Part shown: in pieces, positions 51,268-59,656 of the stretch
Numbering within the stretch: the first letter of the stretch is position 1
Layout: the number at the start of each line of letters is the position of its first letter
Source of the DNA: Paenibacillus ginsengarvi
Lineage (GTDB): Bacteria > Bacillota > Bacilli > Paenibacillales > NBRC-103111
Length of the DNA stretch: 64,000 nt
Direction of reading: 5' to 3'
Assembly: GCF_003626695.1 (NCBI RefSeq)
Contig: NZ_RBAH01000017.1
Location: 1 to 64,000, forward strand
Made by a program: the position numbers and the translations under genes
The notes under the pieces: model-generated
What the model was told of the DNA's origin: nothing
The model's input: only the letters and a program-made list of their open reading frames with translations
Database searches by the model: none

Positions 51268-53528
51268 CGGTTTGCTGTCTGCTCCTTTCCGTCCGCTGCT
51301 GCGACTTCCAACGGCACGAGACGCACGCTTCCCGAAATACCCGTCAGATGGAGCGTGCCGCCCGCTTCCGTCACGGTGTGCGCTTCGCTGGTGCCGCCCG
51401 TCTCCACCGTCCATACGCCAGGCGCGAGATCGGCGACGAAGCAGCTCCAAGAGCCGGCCTCTTCTCCCGCTTCGGCATACAGCGGGATATATTGCTCCCG
51501 GTTCAGAGCCTCGCCGCTTTTGGCGAACAGGACGACCCAGCCGCCTATTTTCGCCCCGACCAGCTCTTCCGTCTCCACCTTCGCTACCGCAAGCGGCTCC
51601 GCGCCGCCGCGATCCTTCACCTGCATTACGTTCAGGAACAGGTCCTCCTCGGAGCTTTCTCGCGGACTGACCTCGATGCGCCAAGCGCCCTGCTCCTTCG
51701 TCTCCGGAAAATCGTTGACGTAGTTCGTACCGAACACCCAGAACGCTTTGTCCGGCCCGCCCACCTTGGCAATTTCCGCATCGCCGGGCGGCGGGAGCAG
51801 CGTATCGTTTACAAGCAGCCCGCCATACCCGTCTTCGCTCCGCGACAGGAAGGTTCGGCCGCCTTCCGTCACCGGCTCTTCGACGCTGTGCAGCAGCCAA
51901 AACTTTTTAAACTCCGGCTTAGCGGAGACGACCCGGTCGAATACGAGCAGCGCCGCGGGAACGTCGTCGTTTTTGAAGTTCAGGAACAGGAACGAGCGCC
52001 GGAACTGCCGCATTTTATCCGAATACGCCGCCGTCAGATCGCCCTTCAGGTAAGAAAAGTCCGGCTGCGCGGCATCGGGCCCGAACGCGTGCGCCAGCAC
52101 CTTGCCGCGCCGGAACAACTCGCCGTCCAGCAGATCGTCCAGCGTACGGGGCGGGCGCCCTTCGTTCGGCCAGCGCTGCCCGCCGTCGTTCACATTCGGC
52201 CACACCAGACCGCCGTCCTTGACATACGGATACCGGCTCAGCTCATCGGGGTCGTAGACGAGCACCGAATTATGCGCAATCGTCCGCTTGAAATAGTACT
52301 TGTTGTGCGGCGAATGGTATTTGCCGGACGAGCCTTTGTAAATGCCGGAATCGATCGCCAAATAGCCTTTGTAGTACAGCTGGAACGCTCCGGCATCGAG
52401 ATGCTGGTGGTTGTTGAACTGGTATTCGCCAATCCGCATTTCCGCTACGACCGTGGGCGAGCTTTTGTCTATTCCTTCGTCCCATCCGGTGCGGGCGATC
52501 ATGATGCCGGCCGGCGAGCCGAAGTAACGCGTAAGCGGCAGCTCCTTGATCGACTTCGGCGTAACCGCCGGATCGTAAAACAGAAAAGCGTGAAACGCGT
52601 ACATGTCCGGCATCGTCACGAACTCGCGGAACTGCTGGTCGTGAAAGTACGGATTGCCGTAATAGCTGCCGGCCATCAGGTACGCGAGCGGGAACAGCTG
52701 AACGTACCGGTCCTCGGCATACAGCGGATTGTCGCTGTCGCCGTCGCGCAGCAGCTTGCCGTCGGGCCTGCGGGTATAAATCCATTGATAGCCGACTTGC
52801 TCCTGCGACGCGTCGAACGGATTGCCCCCGCCCATGCGGGCTATGATCCACGTGGCGTACAATTCCGCCTGGTAGCGGTAGGAGCCGTAGTTGTCGCCCT
52901 GATGATGCCACCCTGACGGGTAAAAAAAATTGCGCGCCGGCACCATCTCCGCATAAAACCGGCCTGCGGCGACGTCGTACATCTCGGGGTCCTCGTCGTA
53001 AATGGCGATGCCGGTGCCGATCAGATCGCGCATCAGCATCCATTCGCTCGTATGGCCTACGATCGCTCCTTCCTTCGTAGGTGGATAACCGCATTCGAGC
53101 AGTCCGGCCAGCCGCCTGAAATGGCCGAGCATGAACTGTCGGTCCTCGTCGCTGAGCAGCTTGTAACACCAGTCGTAAACGACGGCGGCGGCGAGCATGA
53201 GTCTTCCGATCGAACGGGAGATGTCCTGGTAGTTCGGATTGAATGCTTTGCGGATGCAGCGCAGCGCAATCGCCCTGGCGCGGATGCCCGCATCCCGGTC
53301 TCCGTCCAGGACGTACAGCAGAGCGGCGGCCTCCATGGCGTACGCAGCGTCCGGCTTATCGAAGGAGCCGATTTCATCCGGCTCGGTCCGGCCGAAAAAC
53401 TCCAGCCTTTGCCATATCGCTTTCATCTCCGGCTTCGACCGTTTCTCCCGCAGGGCGGGCAAATCGCCGCTTCGCAGCAGCAGACGCGGATGCTCCTTCA
53501 GCGGCTCAACCGGCGGTTTCGGATACAC
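51264..53528 (-). CDS. Heparinase II-like lyase (PL21 type), copy B
   Basis: A 754-residue lyase without signal peptide. From memory of the Pedobacter heparinase II structure, the catalytic residues His202, Glu205, Tyr257, Arg261, His406 and zinc ligands His408 and Asp425 correspond to H159 and E162 (GHTSEWM), Y214 and R218 (GDNYGSYR), H374, H376 and D393 (NNHQHLDAGAFQ...AIDSG). Several internal spacings are identical (159-214, 374-393). It should cleave heparin or heparan sulfate fragments in the cytoplasm. The start is a GTG with AGGAGGTC about 5 bases upstream. Paralogue of the 57054-59360 gene. Confidence 0.9.
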   Translation of the reverse strand: MYPKPPVEPLKEHPRLLLRSGDLPALREKRSKPEMKAIWQRLEFFGRTEPDEIGSFDKPDAAYAMEAAALLYVLDGDRDAGIRARAIALRCIRKAFNPNYQDISRSIGRLMLAAAVVYDWCYKLLSDEDRQFMLGHFRRLAGLLECGYPPTKEGAIVGHTSEWMLMRDLIGTGIAIYDEDPEMYDVAAGRFYAEMVPARNFFYPSGWHHQGDNYGSYRYQAELYATWIIARMGGGNPFDASQEQVGYQWIYTRRPDGKLLRDGDSDNPLYAEDRYVQLFPLAYLMAGSYYGNPYFHDQQFREFVTMPDMYAFHAFLFYDPAVTPKSIKELPLTRYFGSPAGIMIARTGWDEGIDKSSPTVVAEMRIGEYQFNNHQHLDAGAFQLYYKGYLAIDSGIYKGSSGKYHSPHNKYYFKRTIAHNSVLVYDPDELSRYPYVKDGGLVWPNVNDGGQRWPNEGRPPRTLDDLLDGELFRRGKVLAHAFGPDAAQPDFSYLKGDLTAAYSDKMRQFRRSFLFLNFKNDDVPAALLVFDRVVSAKPEFKKFWLLHSVEEPVTEGGRTFLSRSEDGYGGLLVNDTLLPPPGDAEIAKVGGPDKAFWVFGTNYVNDFPETKEQGAWRIEVSPRESSEEDLFLNVMQVKDRGGAEPLAVAKVETEELVGAKIGGWVVLFAKSGEALNREQYIPLYAEAGEEAGSWSCFVADLAPGVWTVETGGTSEAHTVTEAGGTLHLTGISGSVRLVPLEVAAADGKEQTANR

Positions 53529-53566
53529 GTCTTGACCTCCTCCTCGTGACTCGAATCATTGCAGCC

Positions 53567-55582
53567 TTACTTCCATTCGGCCAGCGGCACGAAAGGGCTC
53601 CCCGAAACGGGCACCGGCTCCGTCTTTCCCAGCGGCACAAGCTCGACCGCCATCCGCACGTCGGTTGCGCCCGTCAGCCGGATCGCCAGCTTGCGGATTC
53701 CGGTATTCGGCGTTTGCCCCTTCGGGTTCGGCGACTCCGGCAGCGGCCGGGCTTCCTGCACCTCGAACACGGCGGGTTGCGGCGCGTCCTTCGGGAAGGT
53801 CATCGTCACCCACAGCCGTTTGCCGTTCTGTGTCAGCAGCGCCGAGCGGCCGTCCTCGGCCAGCTGCACCGACGCCCTCGTATGCATAAACCACCAGACG
53901 TCGGACGGGGTATTCGTCCGAAACTCGTCCTGTACGATCAGCCTTTGGCGCTCCGCCAGCTTGACGCCTCGCCTCGCGGCGTCGGCAGTCCGGGCATAGG
54001 CCGGAAGCATGTCGGCGATCGCGAACGCCTCCTGTGGTTTGGCGACAAAGCTCTCGATCCGGCTTTTCGCCGCAGGCTCCTGCTGAAACAACCCGTCCGG
54101 ATGAAAAACAAGCGTATTGTGGCCTTCCGGCTTCAGCCGGTAATAGGTGTATCGTTCTTTCTCGTAGTTGGAATACCCCGGCAAATTGTAATCGTCCTTG
54201 CCGATATCGATCGCCCATTGCTCGCCGCCGGCCTGGAACACGAACTGTCCGGTATCGGAGTGCGAATGACTGGCGATTGCGCTTCCCGCTTTGAAGCCTG
54301 CAAACAGCGCCGAAGAGTCGTTCCATTTGCTGCGCATCGTAACGACCTCCGCTCCCCGGTCATAATGGTCGAGCGGAAGCGATACGTCCGCCTCGCGAAA
54401 CTTCGGATCGTACCAGAGCAGGTCGTACACGCCGCCGGCTTGCTTCGCGTCCTCCATCATCGCGATTCGAAGCGAGGCCAGCTTCGGATCGTTCGTCGCT
54501 TTGGCCAGCCAGAACAGCTCGGGAATTTTCATTTTGCCGCTGTCGTTGTCCGCGAAGTTGAATGTGCCCTGGGGGCCTGTGGCGAATACCGGGAAATAAG
54601 CCATCCGGTTCATGCCCGTCGTCTGCGCGTGGCCGTACGTCGTGCCTAGCGCCGACTGCATCGCGGCCATATAACTGACCGCGTACTCCATCATGTATCG
54701 CCAGTAGCCCGGCCCTTCGCTCCAGCCCTCCTCGCGCTCCCAGGTCTTCAGGATGATGTTCTGCACCGATTGCAGCGATCTGGCGATAACGTCGCCGGCC
54801 AGCTGCTTCTCCTCGTCGCCGACGGCGAGCGCGCCGACAATGATGCCGCCGTTGCAGACCGAGCTCCAGTTGTTGACCGGGTCAAGCCTGACCGTCCACC
54901 ACACTTTGTTGTTGTGGGCGTCGATCGCCTTTTTCAAGCCTTTATCGACGATCGCCTGACGGACGGCGTCCCGCTGCTCCCCGGTCAAATAATCGTACAG
55001 CCAGTCGTAGCCGATCCCCATCCCGGCCGTAATTTCGGCGGTGTTGAGAAACTCCTTCGCATGGTTCCAGTCGGGGAACGCGGCCATCGCCATCATTTCC
55101 TGCACCGCCCGCTTCGCGTACGCTTCTTCGCCGCTGAGCCGGTACATAAGCGCATTTTGCTCGATGATCGGGCGTGCGTCACGGGCGGACAACATGCGTC
55201 GTCCGTCCGGCGTTTCATAAGCGCCGACCGGCTTCGACAGCGTTTTGTCCGCCGTCTTGCGCAAATCCGCGTACCATTTGCGCAGCAGCGGATCGGCTCG
55301 CACCCCTTCCTTCAGCTTCGCGAACGTATCGGCGGTGGCGAATAGACGAGGATGCTGCGGATTCCGCCGCTCCAGATCGGCGACAATGCGGGCCGCATCG
55401 GGCGGCGCTCCGGTGTAGGCAGCGGCAAATTCCGCATCGGGTTTCGCCTCCTTCGCCGGCACTACTTGTTCCGTCTTCGCCGGGGCGGATTCGTCCGCGA
55501 GCCCGTTGCAGCCCGGAAGCAGGGCGAAAACGGCGGCGGCGCCGAGTAACAACAAACGATTCCACGGCCGGTATACTGGCAT
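53567..55582 (-). CDS. Surface lipoprotein of the heparinase II/III family
   Basis: A 671-residue lyase-like protein and the only enzyme of the operon with an export signal. An N-terminal hydrophobic segment ends in the lipobox LLPGC (Cys near 25), followed by a charged linker. An alpha/alpha toroid with WNHAKEFLNTAEITAGMGIGYDWLYDYL and GWSEGPGYWRYMMEYAVSY is followed by the heparinase II/III domain (ASHSHSDTGQFVFQAGGEQWAIDIGKDDY). It resembles alginate/heparin lyase-type surface enzymes and probably makes the first cuts outside the cell. AAGGAGCG precedes the ATG. Confidence 0.87.
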   Translation of the reverse strand: MPVYRPWNRLLLLGAAAVFALLPGCNGLADESAPAKTEQVVPAKEAKPDAEFAAAYTGAPPDAARIVADLERRNPQHPRLFATADTFAKLKEGVRADPLLRKWYADLRKTADKTLSKPVGAYETPDGRRMLSARDARPIIEQNALMYRLSGEEAYAKRAVQEMMAMAAFPDWNHAKEFLNTAEITAGMGIGYDWLYDYLTGEQRDAVRQAIVDKGLKKAIDAHNNKVWWTVRLDPVNNWSSVCNGGIIVGALAVGDEEKQLAGDVIARSLQSVQNIILKTWEREEGWSEGPGYWRYMMEYAVSYMAAMQSALGTTYGHAQTTGMNRMAYFPVFATGPQGTFNFADNDSGKMKIPELFWLAKATNDPKLASLRIAMMEDAKQAGGVYDLLWYDPKFREADVSLPLDHYDRGAEVVTMRSKWNDSSALFAGFKAGSAIASHSHSDTGQFVFQAGGEQWAIDIGKDDYNLPGYSNYEKERYTYYRLKPEGHNTLVFHPDGLFQQEPAAKSRIESFVAKPQEAFAIADMLPAYARTADAARRGVKLAERQRLIVQDEFRTNTPSDVWWFMHTRASVQLAEDGRSALLTQNGKRLWVTMTFPKDAPQPAVFEVQEARPLPESPNPKGQTPNTGIRKLAIRLTGATDVRMAVELVPLGKTEPVPVSGSPFVPLAEWK

Positions 55583-55606
55583 AATTCCGCTCCTTCGTTA
55601 TCCGAA

Positions 55607-57064
55607 TTAGCTTTTGAACGGTCCGTAATCGGTCAGGAAACGGCCATAGGCATCGGAGGGAACGTCCAGCATGTCGCCTGTTGCGAGCATATGCCCCCTG
55701 AGGTTCTCCAGCATGCTTTCGATCCGGCCTCCATGCGAGTCCGCCTGAAACGCCAGATTGTTCATTTCCTGCGGGTCGGCTTCCATGTCGTACAGCTCGA
55801 CAAACAGCTCATCCTTGAACATGTCGACGATCAGTTTATACCGGTCCGCGATGACGCACCGCTGAAAGTTGCTGCGGGCGCCGTTTCCGTCAAACTGGAT
55901 AAACAGGCTTTCGCGTCCGAGCGTCGCCGCCTTGCCGCGAACGAGCGGCAGCAGCGACTGGCCGGACATGCCTTCGGGCGGCTCCAGACCGAGCGCCTCG
56001 CACAGCGTCGGCAGCACATCCACGCTGCTGACCGGCTCTTCCGAGCGGCCGGGCCGGATGCCGAAGGAGTCTGGAAACTTGAACGAAAGCGGCGTTCGCA
56101 CCGATTCCTCGTACATGCACATTTTTTGCCACAGCCGGTGGGAGCCCAGCATTTCCCCGTGATCGCTGGCGAAGACGATCAGCGTATCGTCGTACAGCTC
56201 GTGCCGCTTCAACTCGTCGATGAGCGTACCTACACAGTGATCGAGCAGCGCGACCAGACCGAGATAAACGTTCCAGATGCGCTTCCAATCCTCCGTCGTG
56301 TAGGAACTGCCCAGCATCCCGGTCAAATTGTACAACTGCAGCGGCGACTGATTGTCCGCCCAGACGCCGACGTTCGCCGGCAGCTCCGCCTCGCGGATCA
56401 GCGAATACCAGGGCTCGGGAATATGCAGCGGCGGGTGCGGAGCGAGAAACATCGCGTTCAGCGCGAACGGCTTGCCGGGATCTCTTCCGCGAATCGCAGC
56501 CAGCGAATCGTTCAGAATGAAGCCGTCGTAAAAATAGTCAAGCTCTTCCTCGAACCGCCCTACGGTTGGGATCGAATACTTGCGCTTTCTCGTAATTTTG
56601 CCGTAGGCGAGCTCGGGCACGAGGCCTTGGAAGGCTGGACCGCCGGGCTTCTTTTTGCCGTTTGCCTTCAGGAACGCTTCGTATCGCCCTTCCAGTTGTC
56701 GCCAGTGCGTGCGGCTGTCCGCCCGCTGCTCGGGCTTCGGCTCGGCAAACAGATGCTGCTTGCCGGTATGCCAGCTATCCCAATCGCTCTCGAGCAAGTC
56801 GTATAAGCTCGCATGGCCGGGCCGGACGAAGCCGTGAATACGCTCCTGCTCCGTCCACGGATTGATAAGCGATCCCGTCACGTTCGGATATTTGCCGGTA
56901 AAAAACGCGCCCCTGGCCGGCACGCAAAGCGGAGAAGCGCAGTAAGCCCGCTCGAAGCAATAGCTCCCCGCCCGCAGCCGATTGATGTTCGGCGTATGGG
57001 CTCCAAGCGCGTCCCAGCGCAGCTGATCGGCCATAATAACAACGACGTTCGGCTTAGTTCCCAT
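55607..57064 (-). CDS. Cys-type sulfatase (arylsulfatase family), cytoplasmic
   Basis: A 485-residue sulfatase of the alkaline phosphatase superfamily that removes sulfate esters from sugars. The metal-binding start is VVVIMADQLRWD, and the formylglycine site is C47 in CVPARGAFFTG (CxPxR). FASDHGEMLGSHRLWQKMCMYEESVRTPL carries the second metal site. There is no signal peptide. The ATG at 57062-57064 has AAGGAG upstream and overlaps the end of the PL21 gene by 11 bases. Activity requires conversion of Cys to formylglycine. No maturase gene is visible in the window. Confidence 0.93.
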   Translation of the reverse strand: MGTKPNVVVIMADQLRWDALGAHTPNINRLRAGSYCFERAYCASPLCVPARGAFFTGKYPNVTGSLINPWTEQERIHGFVRPGHASLYDLLESDWDSWHTGKQHLFAEPKPEQRADSRTHWRQLEGRYEAFLKANGKKKPGGPAFQGLVPELAYGKITRKRKYSIPTVGRFEEELDYFYDGFILNDSLAAIRGRDPGKPFALNAMFLAPHPPLHIPEPWYSLIREAELPANVGVWADNQSPLQLYNLTGMLGSSYTTEDWKRIWNVYLGLVALLDHCVGTLIDELKRHELYDDTLIVFASDHGEMLGSHRLWQKMCMYEESVRTPLSFKFPDSFGIRPGRSEEPVSSVDVLPTLCEALGLEPPEGMSGQSLLPLVRGKAATLGRESLFIQFDGNGARSNFQRCVIADRYKLIVDMFKDELFVELYDMEADPQEMNNLAFQADSHGGRIESMLENLRGHMLATGDMLDVPSDAYGRFLTDYGPFKS

Positions 57065-59360
57065 CCTCCGTCTCCTTTCGTTTAGACCCGCTCCCGGCCT
57101 CGCCCGCATAACGCAGCACAAGCTTCCCGCACGGGGCCTTCCTGCGCATGTGCAGCACGCCGCCCTCGCCGGTTACTTCGTAGAACGTTTGCTGCTCCGG
57201 CTCGTTTGGCCCATCCGTGCCGTCCCGGTCCGCTTGCCGCTCCTCTACCGCCCAACTGCCGGCCTCGAGATCGGCCACGAGGAAGCTGTATTCGCGCTTT
57301 TCATCGCCCGGGCCGGGCGGAATGTCGGGCAGCTCGATTTCGCCGGGCTGTCGCAGGCCGCTCTTCGCGAACAGCACGATCCAATCGCCGACGAACGTGC
57401 CGATCAGCGCCGGGCTCTCCAGCTTCTCCGTAGGCAGCGGGGCCGGACCATCGATATCCTTCACCTGCATGACGTTGAGGAAAAAGTCCAGCTCCGAGGA
57501 CGACTTCGGGCTGAGCTCGATACGCCACTCGCCCTGCTCTTTCGTTCCCGGGTAATCGTTCGCGTAATTGGTGCCGAACACCCAGTATTCCTTGCCGGGA
57601 CCGCCAACCTTCGCAATGTGCCGGTTGTCCGGCTCGGGCAGCAGCGTGTCGTTCACGAGCTGTCCGTTATACCCGTCCTCGCAACGCGAGACGATCGTGC
57701 GTCCGCCTTCGATATGCGGCTCCTCGATGCTGTGCAGCAGCCAATATTTGCGGAAATCCGCATTCGCCGATACGACCCGGTCAAAAACGATCAGCGTCGC
57801 AGGGTGGGCCGCGTTTTTGAAGTTCAAAAACAGGAACGACCGCTCGAAGCGTTTCATTTTATCCGAATAGGCAGCAGTAATATCACCTTTTATATAGGAA
57901 TAGTCGGGTTTGTAGGTGTCCGGTCCGAATTGATGGGCCAGCACGTCCGCCCGTTTGAAATCCTGGTTCAGCAGGTCGTCCAGCGTAAGCGGAGGCCTGC
58001 CTTCGTTCGGCCAGCGCTGTCCGCCGTCGTTCACATTCGGCCATACAAGCCCGCCGTCCTTTATGTACGGAGATCGCTCCAGCTCGCCCGGATCGTATAC
58101 AAGCACCGTATTGTGCGCAATCGTCCGTTTGAAGTAGTACTTGTTGTGCGGAGAATGGTATTTCCCCGACGAGCCTTTGTACGACCCGGAATCGATCGCA
58201 AGATTCCCTTTGTAATACAGCTGAAACGCTCCGGCGTCCAGATGCTGGTGGTTGTTGTATTGGTACATCCCGACCTTCATCTCCGCGACGACCGTGCCGG
58301 CGCCGATCCCTTCGTCCCAGCCTGTGCGAGCCACCATCACGCCGGTCGGCTCTCCGAAATAACGCGTCAGCGGCAGCTCGTCAAGCGGCCTCGCCTCGCA
58401 ATCCGGGTCGCCGAACAGGAAGGCGAACAGCACGTCCTTATCTTGATACTTGCCTTCGTCTCTATGGTGCTGCCGGATAAAATACGGATCTTTGTAGTAG
58501 CTGCCGAGCATCAGGTACAGAAAATGAAGCCGCGTATACTTCGTCTGCTTCGGCATCGGCGGCGTCGTATCTCCGTCCCGCAGCAGCTTGCCGTCCGGCC
58601 GTCGCGTATAAATCCACTGGTAGCCCACTTCGCGCTGCGACGGATCGTACACATTGCCGAAGCCCATCCGATCGAACATCCACGTCGGGAATAACTCGCC
58701 CTGGAAGCGCACGCCGCCATATCCGTCTCCTTGATGGTGCCAGCCCGACGGATAAAAGAAATTGCGCGCAGGAACCATCTGCGAGAAAAAACGCCCGGCT
58801 GCCAAATCGTACATCTCCGGGTCCTCGTCGTAGATGGCGATGCCGGTTCCGAGCATATCACGCTGTATCATCCATTCGCAGCTGTGTCCGACAAAGGCTC
58901 CTTCCTTCACAGGCGGATAGCCGCATTCGAGCAAGCCGGCCAGCCGCTTGAAATGACGGATGAAAAACTGCTTCTCCGCGGCATCTACAAGCTCGTAGCA
59001 CCAGTCGTAAACGATAGCGCCGGCGAGCATCAATCTGCCGATTTCCCGCGAAATGTCCTGATAATTGGGATTAAACGGCTTTGTAATGGCGTTCAGCGCC
59101 AATTGCTTCGCCTTCGCGCCCGCTGCCAGGTCTCCCTTCAGCACATACAGAAGCGCATTCGCTTCGATAACGTACACATCGCCCGGGCAAGTATCGGCGT
59201 CCGCTTCCTCGATGTCGAACCGGCTGAACTGCTCGATCCGTTCCCATGCCGTCTTCAGCTCCATACGCTGCATGTTGCGAACAAGCGCCGGTATGTGCTG
59301 CTTGCGCAAAAACAACCGGGGATGCTCCGGCGGCGGAGCCACCGGCGGTTTCGGAAACAT
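57054..59360 (-). CDS. Heparinase II-like lyase (PL21 type), copy A; first gene of the operon
   Basis: A 768-residue lyase paralogous to the 51264-53528 protein over its full length. The same active-site residues are present: H159 and E162 (GHSCEWM), Y214 and R218 (GDGYGGVR), H371, H373 and D390. The shared blocks NPNYQDISR, SGWHHQGD and SSGKYHSPHNKYYFKRTIAHN are almost identical. There is no signal peptide. The ATG at 59358-59360 has AGGAGG 11 bases upstream; a longer frame to 59456 lacks a ribosome binding site. It is transcribed from the promoter at 59452-59481. Confidence 0.9.
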   Translation of the reverse strand: MFPKPPVAPPPEHPRLFLRKQHIPALVRNMQRMELKTAWERIEQFSRFDIEEADADTCPGDVYVIEANALLYVLKGDLAAGAKAKQLALNAITKPFNPNYQDISREIGRLMLAGAIVYDWCYELVDAAEKQFFIRHFKRLAGLLECGYPPVKEGAFVGHSCEWMIQRDMLGTGIAIYDEDPEMYDLAAGRFFSQMVPARNFFYPSGWHHQGDGYGGVRFQGELFPTWMFDRMGFGNVYDPSQREVGYQWIYTRRPDGKLLRDGDTTPPMPKQTKYTRLHFLYLMLGSYYKDPYFIRQHHRDEGKYQDKDVLFAFLFGDPDCEARPLDELPLTRYFGEPTGVMVARTGWDEGIGAGTVVAEMKVGMYQYNNHQHLDAGAFQLYYKGNLAIDSGSYKGSSGKYHSPHNKYYFKRTIAHNTVLVYDPGELERSPYIKDGGLVWPNVNDGGQRWPNEGRPPLTLDDLLNQDFKRADVLAHQFGPDTYKPDYSYIKGDITAAYSDKMKRFERSFLFLNFKNAAHPATLIVFDRVVSANADFRKYWLLHSIEEPHIEGGRTIVSRCEDGYNGQLVNDTLLPEPDNRHIAKVGGPGKEYWVFGTNYANDYPGTKEQGEWRIELSPKSSSELDFFLNVMQVKDIDGPAPLPTEKLESPALIGTFVGDWIVLFAKSGLRQPGEIELPDIPPGPGDEKREYSFLVADLEAGSWAVEERQADRDGTDGPNEPEQQTFYEVTGEGGVLHMRRKAPCGKLVLRYAGEAGSGSKRKETEDGN

Positions 59361-59451
59361 TGTTGCTTCAACCTCCTGTCGTTCCGTTTGCGGCTTTGTA
59401 ATCGCTCTCAGGCCGCTAGCGGTCATCCTGCTGGGTGCTGCTCTTGTTCTG

Positions 59452-59496
59452 ATCATACGGGAATACCGGCACTTATGTCAATAACTAAACTTAGTT
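59452..59496 (-). promoter_or_regulatory. Promoter and operator of the glycosaminoglycan operon
   Basis: On the minus strand TTGACA (59476-59481) and TATGAT (59452-59457) with an 18-base spacer. Directly upstream of the -35 lies the perfect dyad AACTAA-AC-TTAGTT (59483-59496), a likely regulator site. A second dyad ATCATT-C-AATGAT (59535-59547) lies midway to the ROK gene. Confidence 0.65.
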
Positions 59497-59499
59497 TTT

Positions 59500-59612
59500 G
59501 GATTTTTAGGCAGAAATCGATGAATTACGGCTTGATCATTCAATGATTATGTATAAATCTTTATATTAGTTGCCTAAAATCCATTGCTAACCTAGCGTTT
59601 CTTTGATATGGT
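59500..59612. promoter_or_regulatory. ROK gene promoter with flanking inverted boxes
   Basis: GGATTTTTAGGCA (59500-59512) and its near-exact inverted copy TGCCTAAAATCC (59571-59582) lie 58 bases apart. TTGCTA (59584-59589) and TATGGT (59607-59612) with a 17-base spacer form the plus-strand promoter of the ROK gene. The paired boxes suggest looping or binding by two dimers. Confidence 0.5.
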
Positions 59613-59656
59613 AAAAGTAACGCTTCCAAGCGAACCTTATAGCGAGGGATCTCCTG

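Noticed and set aside
51268..51900. Apparent 211-residue N-terminal extension of the 49369-51267 heparinase II/III protein
   Set aside because: The stretch is Arg/Gly-rich, lies in a different frame over the conserved 3' end of the PL21 gene, and the ATG at 51267 overlaps that gene's stop in an ATGA arrangement.
57150..58694. 514-codon plus-strand open frame opposite the PL21 gene (a similar one lies at 51348-52916)
   Set aside because: The two antisense frames resemble each other only because the sense genes are paralogues. They are Arg/Val/Leu-rich, with no start signals.
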